From assembly GCA_011174825.1 (NCBI GenBank), contig DUEZ01000059.1:1-39885 (forward strand): 39,885 nucleotides of DNA. Direction: 5' to 3'. A program made the translations under genes and the position numbers. The notes below the pieces were generated by a model, which was given only the letters and a program-made list of their open reading frames with translations, ran no database searches and was not told where the DNA came from. This document shows positions 6,297-14,827 of the stretch, piece after piece. Source of the stretch: Anaerolineae bacterium. Its GTDB lineage: Bacteria > Chloroflexota > Anaerolineae > Anaerolineales > E44-bin32. The stretch's first letter is position 1. Each line of letters begins with the position of its first letter.

Positions 6297-6907
6297 TTAT
6301 CCATGATTCAGGTTTTTACGATCGATCTCCCACTTCAATGGGTTTTCATCTATATATCGGCGAAGGTATTGAAGCTCAACTTCGTTTCGAATCACGCGAT
6401 CAAAATAATTCCGTCTCCAAACTGGCTCGCCGGGCGTTCCGCGCAACTGATTAATGCGAATTGTGGCAGAAGCTTTGAACCCTGGGATGAAAGAACCAAG
6501 AGATCTAGGAGAAGGACCAGACATTGATTTCCGTTTCTGTCGTAGGGGCGACCGGCCGTCGCCCCTACATACACATTATTAACTTCGGTAGCAACCTGAT
6601 CACCCGAATCTTTTATGGGCTTTTGTTCATCTTGTACAATCCAAACGATCCCATGGACGTGATTTGGCATGACGACAAACTCATCCTCATGCAATTGAAT
6701 TTCCTGACGAATGCCCGCTGATGCCAGCCACTTGGCTCTCACAACCTCCCCATATGGCGAGAGTACAACTTCCCCACCGATAACCTCTCCAAATAAACAC
6801 GCACGCTTGTGGGTAATAATCGTGATGAAATACGTCCCTGCCAACGTGTAGTCGTATCCCTCAAGCCTTAAAGAACTACGCTTACCAACACCACCGCGAG
6901 GACACAT
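6297..6907 (-). pseudogene. Frameshifted REP-associated tyrosine transposase (RAYT, IS200/Y1 family)
   Basis: Two minus-strand frames together make one Y1-transposase-like protein. The 5' part (6907 to about 6540) has LRLEGYDYTLAGTYFITIITHKRACLFG and the HUH signature VMPNHVHGIVWIV. The 3' part (about 6524 to 6297) has RSLGSFIPGFKASATIRINQLRGTPGEPVWRRNYFDRVIRNE followed by LRRYIDENPLKWEID, including the catalytic-tyrosine region. The frame is lost near 6525-6540, so it is probably dead. RAYTs mobilise REP-like palindromes. A family A palindrome (6542-6568) lies inside the gene just before the break and is translated as part of VGATAGRPY. It sits alone between the ligase gene and the liv operon. 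Confidence 0.85.
6542..6568. repeat. Palindrome family A embedded in the transposase pseudogene
   Basis: Arms GTAGGGGCGAC and GTCGCCCCTAC (11 bp, perfect) around a 5-nt loop. It lies within the open part of the RAYT gene, immediately 5' of the frameshift in gene orientation. Confidence 0.85.
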
Positions 6908-7084
6908 GTCTTCTCTATATCAGTGTGGAGAGTGACTTGCCACAGTTAATATACTTTTCGGATAAGTTTTATTACAAGGAAACTGGTCTCAGATACTGGG
7001 CTATGATCCCAGTCGTGTCGCCCCAACAAAGGATTTACAAACAAATGATATCAATACCCTTGATAATACCAACTATGCCCCTAC

Positions 7085-7885
7085 TCACCCAAGCCAGCGT
7101 TTGCGCCGTTTATAATGCTTCACATCTCGGTAGCTTTTTCGCTCCCCAAGTTGTGTCAAGCCGAGGTAAAACTCCTTGATGTCCTCGTTCTCTGTTAACT
7201 GCTCCGATAGTCCGTCGAGAACAACGCGGCCCGTCTCCATGACATAGGCATAATCGGCCACCTCAAGAGCCAATCGTGCATTTTGCTCAACCAGCAGGAT
7301 TGTAATGTTTTCCTCCTTGTTGATCTGGTTGATCACACGGAAGATTTCTTGGACCAACAGCGGTGCCAAGCCCAGCGAAGGTTCATCGAGCAGCAAGAGG
7401 CTGGGACGAGACATTAAACCCCGGCCGATGACGAGCATTTGTTGCTCACCCCCTGATAAATAGCCACTGATGTTCTTTCGCAATTGTTTTAGGGGAGGGA
7501 AACGATGATAAACACGCTCAAGGTCCTGGTCGACCATTTTCCCACGATGGCCTCGTGCCGTCGCGCCGATGATCAGGTTTTCCTCAACCGTAAGATGTTG
7601 GAACTGCCGCCTGCCCTCCAGCACCTGCACGATGCCTAACTCTCTCACAATCGTCTCCGCCGAGAGTCTGTCGATCCTCCTTCCATCCATCTCGATACTC
7701 CCGCGGGTGACTTCGCCCTCCTCGGCATATAAGAGACCCGAGATGGCCTTCAAGGTGGTCGTCTTCCCGGCGCCATTGGCGCCCAAGAGTGCAACGATCT
7801 GGCCTTCCTTGATCTCGAGCGAAATACCGCGCAAAACCAGAATCACGTCACTATAGATGACCTCAATGTTGTTGACTTTTAGCAT
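7085..7885 (-). CDS. livF: Branched-chain amino acid/carboxylate-type ABC transporter ATPase LivF
   Basis: 266 residues. One of two cytoplasmic ATPases that drive a Liv-type importer. Walker A GANGAGKT (residues 35-42), signature LSGGEQQ (143-149), Walker B LLLLDEP (163-169) and the LivF-typical SLGLAP after it are all present, as is the H-loop region ILLVEQNA. A basic tail (KRRKRW) extends beyond the usual end. It is the last gene of the operon, 95 bp after livK; a strong hairpin in this gap probably lowers its expression relative to the binding protein. Confidence 0.93.
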   Translation of the reverse strand: MLKVNNIEVIYSDVILVLRGISLEIKEGQIVALLGANGAGKTTTLKAISGLLYAEEGEVTRGSIEMDGRRIDRLSAETIVRELGIVQVLEGRRQFQHLTVEENLIIGATARGHRGKMVDQDLERVYHRFPPLKQLRKNISGYLSGGEQQMLVIGRGLMSRPSLLLLDEPSLGLAPLLVQEIFRVINQINKEENITILLVEQNARLALEVADYAYVMETGRVVLDGLSEQLTENEDIKEFYLGLTQLGERKSYRDVKHYKRRKRWLG

Positions 7886-7918
7886 CTACAACCAACCTGT
7901 CAGAGGTAATGAAGGATG

Positions 7919-7972
7919 GGAGGAGCGTAGCAATACGCTCCTCCGTTTCTCATCCGTTTCTCATCCGTTTCT
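7919..7972 (-). terminator. Strong hairpin and 11-bp direct repeats between livK and livF
   Basis: A perfect 11-bp stem, GGAGGAGCGTA (7919-7929) and TACGCTCCTCC (7934-7944), with a GCAA loop. On the livK side lie two complete copies and one partial copy of CGTTTCTCATC (7944-7972). There is no T-tract, so it more likely works as a partial terminator or as an RNA 3'-end protector for livK mRNA, a common arrangement after binding-protein genes. Confidence 0.6.
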
Positions 7973-7980
7973 AAACCGGG

Positions 7981-9363
7981 TCATTCCGCGGGTGGACGGG
8001 TGTCAGGCAGTACGAAGAAGTCTTTGACAATGACAAACTCCAACGCACCATCCACCAATTGAACTTGGCGGATTTGAGATGAACGCGGTGCGCGAGTTCC
8101 ATCGCGGACATCGTACTCGAAGATGCCGAGCGCACTGACTGTACCCAAATCCTTAAACGCGTCGAAAAAAGCATCCCCATTGAGATTTTCGAAACCCACC
8201 ATGTCAATGGCATGCTCCAGGATCGTCTTCCAAGCGAAGGTACCTCCATAGCTTGTTATGTAACTAACGGCTTTATCAGATTCAGCGTAGCCACCCGCCT
8301 CAAAAGCTGCCAATGCCTGCTGCACACCTGGAAGGTCGGTATCGTTCCACCAGTTGTAGGGGAAAACACCGTACATGCCGATGGCGGCTGGAGCGCTCTC
8401 GCCCAAGATCGTCAGTACATCTGTGTTCATGGCCCAGTTACAGCCACCCACAACGACCTGGCTCCACATCTCGAGTGCATGCAGCGTTCCGATCACCTGA
8501 GCAGGGCCAAAGCCAAGGGATTGGATATAGATCACATTCGCACCCTGCAAGGCCAGGTTTTGCAAGGGTGTAACGACATCCGCTTCGGCTGAGATCGCGT
8601 ACGTCTCCAAATCCAGGACCTGAACGCCAACCGACTCTGCGTAGGCGATCGATTCGGCTGTGGTTGCACCAGCCCCGAAGGGTCCCTCCCATCCAATCAC
8701 CCCGACAACAATCTCATCGCCAGCGCCTTCAGGTTTAATATCAGCCCAGCTCTCTGAGAGAAATTGTACAAATCCGGCGAATTGATCGGCGTATATCGGC
8801 GCCACACCAACTGTCCAGCCATCACGTGGCACATACATGGCTTGTGCATTCAAACCCGCTGCGAAATTAACGACGTGGTCTTCCCTCAACAATGGGGCCA
8901 AAGCAATGGTTGCGCCACTACCATAGGTCGCAATGGACATCAGATTTGGATCTTCGCCCTTGGTTTGCTGATAGGTAGCGATCTCCTGCTCCGCATCGTA
9001 TTGCGTATCTGTCAGCTTCAAAACAATCTCTGCACCACAGATACCACCCGCTTCATTGATATCTCTGATCGAATCATTGAGCGCGTTGACGAAGGCGGTA
9101 CCCAGGATCGTTGAAAGCGGTCCGGTTAATCCGGCCTGCGAGTAGAAAGTGAAGGTCTCCCCTTCCAAGCCGTCTGCGCAATAGCGGACAGTCGGCGCTT
9201 CGGTGGGCGGAACCTCTGTGGGAGGCGCTTCGGTGGGCGGCACCTTGGTAGGCGGTACTGCAGTGGGGGCTGGTGCTTCTGTAGTCGCCGCTCCCCCGCA
9301 GGCGGTTAACACCAGCGAAGCTAAGACCAACATTGACAAAAGGATAAACGATTTCTTCCGCAT
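7981..9363 (-). CDS. livK: Liv-type periplasmic-binding-protein lipoprotein LivK
   Basis: 460 residues. The substrate-binding component of the importer, lipid-anchored outside the membrane. Signal peptide with lipobox LTAC and lipidated C22; then a Pro/Thr-rich flexible linker (repeats of [10 protein letters not shown]) and a type I periplasmic-binding fold ([49 protein letters not shown]). GGAGGAGG precedes the ATG. Liv-type binding proteins take branched-chain amino acids but also amides, urea and aromatic acids. The acyl-CoA ligase gene inside this operon argues for a carboxylic acid ligand, an inference only. Confidence 0.92.
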   Translation of the reverse strand: MRKKSFILLSMLVLASLVLTACGGAATTEAPAPTAVPPTKVPPTEAPPTEVPPTEAPTVRYCADGLEGETFTFYSQAGLTGPLSTILGTAFVNALNDSIRDINEAGGICGAEIVLKLTDTQYDAEQEIATYQQTKGEDPNLMSIATYGSGATIALAPLLREDHVVNFAAGLNAQAMYVPRDGWTVGVAPIYADQFAGFVQFLSESWADIKPEGAGDEIVVGVIGWEGPFGAGATTAESIAYAESVGVQVLDLETYAISAEADVVTPLQNLALQGANVIYIQSLGFGPAQVIGTLHALEMWSQVVVGGCNWAMNTDVLTILGESAPAAIGMYGVFPYNWWNDTDLPGVQQALAAFEAGGYAESDKAVSYITSYGGTFAWKTILEHAIDMVGFENLNGDAFFDAFKDLGTVSALGIFEYDVRDGTRAPRSSQIRQVQLVDGALEFVIVKDFFVLPDTRPPAE

Positions 9364-9459
9364 CTTTCCTCCTCCTTGGATATTACCTGCAGTGATTTCA
9401 ATGTGTTATCGTCCTATGAGATTGATTGGAAACGCATCACCTCCTTCTTGTTCGTGTCG

Positions 9460-10530
9460 CTAATGCGAGAAGGGCCTCAGACGCCAAGCAGCTTTGAAGA
9501 GCTGCCAACGATGGGCAAGCCCCCGAGGCTCAAAAATCAGGAAAAACATCAGGATTAAACCGAAGAAGATCGGTCGGAAAGAAGTCAGTAGGCGAGCAGT
9601 CATCTCAGGTGGCATGATCCCGGCAAAACTACTCCCCACGACATTAGAGACATCCTGCATGACGATGATAAAAGTTGCTCCCAGGAATGGTCCAATGTTG
9701 GTGCCTAATCCACCCACGACCAACATCCCTAATAATACAATCGACTCCGTGAGACTATATCCAAACTCAGTACCAATGGCACGTTGATAATGCGCCTTCA
9801 GTGCTCCAGCAAGACCCGCATACATGGCAGCGATGAAAAAAGCCCGCAGCTTATAACCAAACAAGTTCACTCCAAGCAATTCAGCTGCAAGATCATTATC
9901 ACGGATGGCAATAAAGGCACGTCCCAACCGAGTCCGCGTGATATTGGCTGCTATAAATGTGGTGACGATGAGCACACCCAATGTGATATAGATAAACCGG
10001 GCCGGCTCGTTAAAGAGGAAGCTCCCAATTTGTGGGACAGGTGTAGCGATTCGTCCCTCCGTTCCTCCAAGAAACTCAGGAAAGGCATGTTTGGTCAGCC
10101 ATGGGATGATAAATTGAGCCGCCAATGTGGCCATGGCAAGGTAAAAGCCTTTCACCCTGAGAGAAGGCAATCCAAAAATGAGACCAACGATCCCTGCTCC
10201 TACTGCTGCAATCGGCAGAGCCAAGAACATTGAGAGTCCCAAATGGGTCACCACCAAGGTAGAGACATATCCCCCTACCAACATAAATGCCGCTTGACCC
10301 AAGGAGATCTGCCCCGTATATCCGGTAAGGATATTTAGACCTTGTACGGCTATGATCGTGTACCCAATGCGGTTGACAGTTGTGATGATATAGGGCGTTC
10401 CCCAGTAAGGACAAGTGGCGACGACACCAATGGATGCGATGAGTACGACCCACTGCCATGGCTTGCGGATGTAGCTCTTATCTTCTTGATAACTGCGATC
10501 ATAATCTCCCGCAGGTCGCATAACCGCCAT
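9460..10530 (-). CDS. livM: Liv-type ABC transporter permease LivM
   Basis: 356 residues, integral membrane. Contains the LivM landmarks LNILTGYTGQISLGQAAFMLVGGY, GLPSLRVKGFYLAMATLA and the cytoplasmic coupling segment TRTRLGRAFIAIRDNDLAAELLGVN, followed by GLAGAL and GGLGTNIGPFLGA. Starts 3 bp after the livH stop, so the two permeases are translated together. Intact, usual length. Confidence 0.93.
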   Translation of the reverse strand: MAVMRPAGDYDRSYQEDKSYIRKPWQWVVLIASIGVVATCPYWGTPYIITTVNRIGYTIIAVQGLNILTGYTGQISLGQAAFMLVGGYVSTLVVTHLGLSMFLALPIAAVGAGIVGLIFGLPSLRVKGFYLAMATLAAQFIIPWLTKHAFPEFLGGTEGRIATPVPQIGSFLFNEPARFIYITLGVLIVTTFIAANITRTRLGRAFIAIRDNDLAAELLGVNLFGYKLRAFFIAAMYAGLAGALKAHYQRAIGTEFGYSLTESIVLLGMLVVGGLGTNIGPFLGATFIIVMQDVSNVVGSSFAGIMPPEMTARLLTSFRPIFFGLILMFFLIFEPRGLAHRWQLFKAAWRLRPFSH

Positions 10531-10533
10531 TGG

Positions 10534-11469
10534 CTATATCCTTTCGATCCGCTTCTGTCCGAACAGCCCTTCAGGTCGGATGAGGAGAACAATCAATAAC
10601 AGCACATAAGGTGCGATCTCAGAGGAGTTACGTATCTGAATTAATTTGGCTGTGGAGACAAGCTCTTGTGCCAACCCCACAGCGATGCCTCCTACAATTG
10701 CGCCAGGCAATGATTCTAATCCGCCCAGCAAAATAGCCGGGAAGGCTACGAGTACAACGGTTGAGAGACTGAGACTCGCTCCCGTAAGCATCGCCAAGAG
10801 CACCCCCCCCGCAGTGGCGACGATACCGGCAATGGCCCATGAGATTCCAAATACACGCGGTACATTAATCCCAATACTCCGCGCCAGTTCATGATCTTCA
10901 GCCGTCGCCCGCATAGAAAGACCGACCCGGGAGAATTTAACGAATATTGTAATTACAATCATTCCAAAAACTGCTACGAGAAATGCAATAACAAGTAATT
11001 TCTTAATGAATATATTCCCTTGAAAGGCAAAAGCGAAAGGGATCTTAAAGCTCTCAGTGCGTGCTATAGGTGCGGGAAAATTGCTTTTCGGTTGAATACC
11101 GAAAAAGATACTAACCAACCCCTCGATAAGTTGAGCCAGTCCTAATGTCATTAAAATAATGGAGAGTAGCGGTTGTCCTGACATCGGGCGTAGCGCGATT
11201 CGTTCGATGAGAAAACCGATTAATAACGCGACCAGAAAAGCTGCTAGGACTGCCAATCCCAGTGGAAAGTTTAATATTTCGTTGCCATCTTCATTCGCGC
11301 CTGCAAACCACCATGTCACGAAAGCGCCCAACATCACCAAATGCCCTTGTGAAAAGTTAAATATCTCTGAGGATTTGTAAATGAGGATTACACCCAGGGC
11401 AATGAGGCCGATCACACTTCCATTGAGAACACCGGTAATGATCGCCTGTGGCACAAGCACCCAATTCAT
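10534..11469 (-). CDS. livH: Liv-type ABC transporter permease LivH
   Basis: 311 residues, about eight membrane helices. Motifs: GVLNGSVIGLIALGVILIYKSSEIFNFSQGHL near the N-terminus, TAEDHELARSIGINVPRV as the ATPase-coupling loop, and GGLESLPGAIVGGIAVGLAQ near the end. The ATG overlaps the stop of the upstream ligase gene (ATGA), showing translational coupling of ligase and transporter. Confidence 0.93.
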   Translation of the reverse strand: MNWVLVPQAIITGVLNGSVIGLIALGVILIYKSSEIFNFSQGHLVMLGAFVTWWFAGANEDGNEILNFPLGLAVLAAFLVALLIGFLIERIALRPMSGQPLLSIILMTLGLAQLIEGLVSIFFGIQPKSNFPAPIARTESFKIPFAFAFQGNIFIKKLLVIAFLVAVFGMIVITIFVKFSRVGLSMRATAEDHELARSIGINVPRVFGISWAIAGIVATAGGVLLAMLTGASLSLSTVVLVAFPAILLGGLESLPGAIVGGIAVGLAQELVSTAKLIQIRNSSEIAPYVLLLIVLLIRPEGLFGQKRIERI

Positions 11470-13406
11470 GTCGTTACAGTCTCCTCTAGCGATAGAATAC
11501 GCACCGCAGTCTCAATCACTCCCATGCGCCCATCCCGATATTTAACCTCAGCCTGTACTCGCACTGACTCATCGTCACTGTACATCGCCTCAATCATTTG
11601 TTGGTAACGGTCCTCCATGAACCCTCGTCGCAGCTTACGCGTGCGCGTCAACTCCGCCTCATCGGGGTCGAATTCTTTATGGAGCAACGCGAACTTCCGC
11701 ACACGAGCCAGTGGCGGTAGTGTCTGGTTGACGCGCTCCACATCCGTACGGATCAATTCATACACCTCCAGTTTCTGCGATAGATCGACCAAGGTAGTGT
11801 AGGCTAAGCCCCGCTTCTCCGCCCAGCGTCCGACGTTATCGAAGTCGATAATGATGATGGTTGTAACGTAGGCTTTATCCGCCCCACCGACCGCCATCAC
11901 GTCCCGGACATAGGGGCTGAACTTCAATCGTCCTTCAATGTACTGGGGTGAGAATCTTCCACCACCGGCCAATTCCAGCAAGTCCTTGACGCGATCGAGG
12001 TAGATCAAGTGCCCGTCCTCGTCAATATAACCCGCGTCACCCGTATGGAACCAGCCATCTCTTATCGTCTCGGAGGTTTTTTCGGGGTCCTTGTAGTAAC
12101 CCGTAAAGACACTTGGGCCTTTGACAAGGATCTCTCCATTATCGGCGATTTTAATCTCCATCCCCGGTGGAGGCTTGCCTACGCTGGTAAATTTGAGATC
12201 ATCATCTCGGTGAAAGGTGTGAACGATCCCTTCAGTCGATCCGTAAAGATTTCTCAAGTTGACGCCGATGGCGCGAAAGAAGCGTACGGCATCAAGACTG
12301 AGGGCCGCACCGCTGGTGTAGGCAAAACGTATGCGAGAGAGACCCAGCTGATCCCGCAATGGTTTAAAGAGGGCTATATCACCTAAAGCATAGAGGAGCC
12401 GCCAAAGAAAATTAACCTTGTGCTCCTCGAAACGCATATCCGCCACCTTATAACCGATCGGCATAAAGATCCGATACAAGAAGCGGTTGATCAGCGAAGT
12501 GTCGCTTATGCGCATTTGCACTTGGGAGACCAAACTTTCCCAGAGGCGGGAGCTAAAAAGGAGAGAGTGTGGAGCGATCTCCCGCATGTTCTCACGAATC
12601 GTCTCGGGACTTTCGATGAAGTCGACAACCGTGCCGTGGATCACGTGGCCGGTCAATCCCATGGCTTGTTCGGTGATCCAGGCCAACGGCGAAAAGGAGA
12701 GATAATCATCAGTATCTGGATATGAATCTACTTCCATCATGTTGAGCATATAACCGACGAAGTTCCGGTGGGCGATCATCGCGCCTTTAGGCAAACCCGT
12801 CGTACCGGAGGTGTACGAAAAGATAGCGAGGTCGTCCCCCGAACCCTGAGCGACCAGCTCCTCAAATTGGCCGGGGTGGTTTTTCTCATGCTCTTGGCCC
12901 AGAGCCTCCACCTCCTCAAACGCCATCAGCCAAGGATCATCGTACCCCCAGAGACCCCGTTCTTCCCAATAAATCACATGCTTAACATCCGACACACGAT
13001 CCCGGATATCCAACAACTTGTCGCATTGTTCCTGATCATGGGCTACGACGAAGACAGCGTCACTGTGGTTGACGATGTATTCAATTTCCTTGGGGATGCA
13101 GTCGGTGAAGATGCCGATGGCCGTCCCCCCCGCTGATTGCACAGCTAACTCGGCCCAATAAAATTCCGGATCGTTATCGCCGATGATGCAGACCTTGTCG
13201 CCTCTTTCCAAACCCAAACTCACCAGCCCCAAGCAGAATGCCTTCACGCGCCGGTACGAATCAGCCCAGGTATGTTCTCGCCAGATGCCGTATTCTTTCT
13301 TCCGCATGGCGGTTTTTCTGTCGCCATACTGCTCAACCCGGGCCAGGAAGTTCTTGGGCAGCGTATCCAGAATAACCTGCTCGCCTGTTGCCAAGCTGGT
13401 TCGCAT
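11466..13406 (-). CDS. Long-chain-type acyl-CoA synthetase (AMP-forming) within the liv operon
   Basis: 646 residues from the ATG at 13406, which stands 5 nt from GGAGG; two upstream candidate codons (GTG 13412, ATG 13409) are too close to it. Activates a carboxylate to its CoA thioester. Motifs: intact phosphate loop YTSGTTGLPKGAM, LYGSTEG, GWFHTGDAGYIDEDGHLIYLDRVKDLL and the C-terminal LTRTRKLRRGF typical of FadD15-like ligases, whose C-terminal motif differs from short-chain enzymes. It lies between livG and livH with 11-bp and -4-bp gaps. Import and CoA activation are probably linked, trapping the imported acid in the cell. The substrate cannot be read from sequence. Confidence 0.93.
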   Translation of the reverse strand: MRTSLATGEQVILDTLPKNFLARVEQYGDRKTAMRKKEYGIWREHTWADSYRRVKAFCLGLVSLGLERGDKVCIIGDNDPEFYWAELAVQSAGGTAIGIFTDCIPKEIEYIVNHSDAVFVVAHDQEQCDKLLDIRDRVSDVKHVIYWEERGLWGYDDPWLMAFEEVEALGQEHEKNHPGQFEELVAQGSGDDLAIFSYTSGTTGLPKGAMIAHRNFVGYMLNMMEVDSYPDTDDYLSFSPLAWITEQAMGLTGHVIHGTVVDFIESPETIRENMREIAPHSLLFSSRLWESLVSQVQMRISDTSLINRFLYRIFMPIGYKVADMRFEEHKVNFLWRLLYALGDIALFKPLRDQLGLSRIRFAYTSGAALSLDAVRFFRAIGVNLRNLYGSTEGIVHTFHRDDDLKFTSVGKPPPGMEIKIADNGEILVKGPSVFTGYYKDPEKTSETIRDGWFHTGDAGYIDEDGHLIYLDRVKDLLELAGGGRFSPQYIEGRLKFSPYVRDVMAVGGADKAYVTTIIIIDFDNVGRWAEKRGLAYTTLVDLSQKLEVYELIRTDVERVNQTLPPLARVRKFALLHKEFDPDEAELTRTRKLRRGFMEDRYQQMIEAMYSDDESVRVQAEVKYRDGRMGVIETAVRILSLEETVTT

Positions 13407-13417
13407 CATCACCTCCG

Positions 13418-14221
13418 TTATTGGGAACCCATATCCGTCGAGCCCGCGCGGAACTCTTCCCCTAAATAAGCCTGGATCACCGTTGGGTTGTTTCTAATTT
13501 CCTCCGGAGTACCTTCAGCAATCTTGAGGCCAAAGTCCAAAACAATCACCCGCTCAGCGATGTCCATCACCAATCCCATGTCATGCTCGATGAGAAGGAT
13601 TGTGGTTCCTTGCAATTCGTGGATGTCGAGGATGAATCGAGCCATATCCTCCTTCTCCTCGAGGTTCATCCCGGCCATGGGTTCATCAAGGAGAAGCAAT
13701 TTCGGTTCTAGAGCCAGAGCACGACCGAGCTCCACACGTTTACGAAGTCCGTATGGAAGTGCACCGACGATGGCTTTACGAATGTGCTCCATCTCTAGGA
13801 AATCGATGATCTCCTCCACCACGATCCGATGCTCAACTTCCTCTTTTTGTGCACGTCCAAAGTAGAGAGCGCCGGCAATCATGCCATGGTTCATGTGCAC
13901 GTGCCTGGCTGCCATGAGGTTGTCTAGCACACTCATCCCGGTGTAAAGAGCGATGTTCTGAAAAGTACGGGCAATACCAAGAGGCGCGACACGATGCGAC
14001 GGCAATCGCGTAAGATCGGACCCCTTAAAAATGATCCGACCTTTGTCAGGTCGGTAAAAGCTGTTGATACAATTCAGCATCGAGGTCTTGCCAGCACCGT
14101 TCGGGCCAATGATGGCCAGTAAATCCCCCTCACGCACATCGAAACTGACGTCAATCAGCGCCTGAGTGCCTCCAAATGCCAGATGGACATTTTCCACACT
14201 CAATTGAACAGCATTGTCCAT
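13418..14221 (-). CDS. livG: Liv-type ABC transporter ATPase LivG
   Basis: 267 residues. Second ATPase of the importer and first gene of the operon. Walker A GPNGAGKT (39-46), LivG-type signature LPYGLRKRVELGRAL, Walker B LLLLDEPMAGMN, and the H-loop ILLIEHDMGLVM. The ATG has only a weak ribosome binding site (GGAA). A long untranslated leader (about 186 nt from the predicted promoter) precedes it. Confidence 0.93.
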   Translation of the reverse strand: MDNAVQLSVENVHLAFGGTQALIDVSFDVREGDLLAIIGPNGAGKTSMLNCINSFYRPDKGRIIFKGSDLTRLPSHRVAPLGIARTFQNIALYTGMSVLDNLMAARHVHMNHGMIAGALYFGRAQKEEVEHRIVVEEIIDFLEMEHIRKAIVGALPYGLRKRVELGRALALEPKLLLLDEPMAGMNLEEKEDMARFILDIHELQGTTILLIEHDMGLVMDIAERVIVLDFGLKIAEGTPEEIRNNPTVIQAYLGEEFRAGSTDMGSQ

Positions 14222-14322
14222 AATCGATTCCAGGTTTCGAATAGGTACTGAGTTGATAAACCCGACGAAAGCCGCACAATACTACCGGGAGGTGACGATG
14301 TTGTTAGAATGATGTGTGCAAA

Positions 14323-14371
14323 GATCCTCCGCTCACCAGGTAAGGGAGCCTGTGTTTTTGAGGAGGGATCG
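14323..14371 (-). promoter_or_regulatory. Hairpin in the livG leader
   Basis: GATCCTCC (14323-14330) pairs with GGAGGGATC near 14371 (one bulge), enclosing a second short stem CACCAGG/CCTGTG. It sits in the untranslated leader about 100 nt before livG. It matches no riboswitch I know and may simply be a stem; a role in attenuation is possible. Confidence 0.35.
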
Positions 14372-14406
14372 AGTGAATACTTTTATCAAGAAGATATGGG
14401 CGCCTA

Positions 14407-14442
14407 TTTGACAATATTACCAATCCTTCACCAATTGTCAAA
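14407..14442 (-). promoter_or_regulatory. livG: Promoter of the liv/acyl-CoA ligase operon within an inverted repeat
   Basis: Minus strand: TTGACA (14441-14436), a 16-nt spacer, TAATAT (14419-14414). The promoter is bracketed by a perfect 9-bp inverted repeat, TTTGACAAT (14407-14415) and ATTGTCAAA (14434-14442), one arm covering the -35 box and the other the predicted start. This is a plausible operator for a dimeric repressor responding to the substrate or its CoA ester. Confidence 0.55.
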
Positions 14443-14827
14443 GGTTTTCGGATCAGCGAGCGTGTTTCACGCTCATAAGTAATGCAAACCGCCGATCGTG
14501 ATGCAGGAAGGATCCATAGGTAACCTATGCAACCTCATGATCAGCCCATGTTTCTGAAATACATCTAGCGACGAACCTATACTATATGGAGTGCGCAAGC
14601 TCTGCTTGCGCCCAGAAGCAGAGCTTCTGGACTCCAAAATATCCTATGGATACTGTTCGTATCTTAAGAACCCCCACTGGCAAAGATCGTTGCACAGCTG
14701 TAGAGATGATCTTCAATGTCTAATCGTAACTCTAAAGGAAAGTGCAGTAACATAATCGATTCTTAAAAGGGTAATGAGGGAAGGAGTTTAAACAGGTGTC
14801 CCGATTACGATTTTGACGGAGCCTACT
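14443..14827. other. Non-coding gap with palindromes
   Basis: No gene is seen between the liv promoter and the next minus-strand gene end. Short inverted repeats occur: GAGCG/CGCTC near 14459-14474 and CATAGG-TAA-CCTATG at 14515-14529, plus the twin-hairpin repeat at 14587-14636. Confidence 0.45.
14587..14636. repeat. Twin-hairpin (three-way-junction) repeat, family C
   Basis: Outer stem TGGAGT (14587-14592) and ACTCCA (14631-14636) encloses two adjacent perfect hairpins: GCGCAAGC-TCT-GCTTGCGC (14593-14611) and CCAGAAGC-AGA-GCTTCTGG (14612-14630). Every base of the 50-bp unit is explained by this three-way junction. Copies with an insertion between the two hairpins occur at 24733-24834 and 32148-32225. 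Confidence 0.8.

Noticed and set aside
7944..7972. CRISPR-like direct repeats (CGTTTCTCATC)
   Set aside because: Only two full 11-bp copies and one partial copy, directly adjacent without spacers; no cas genes.
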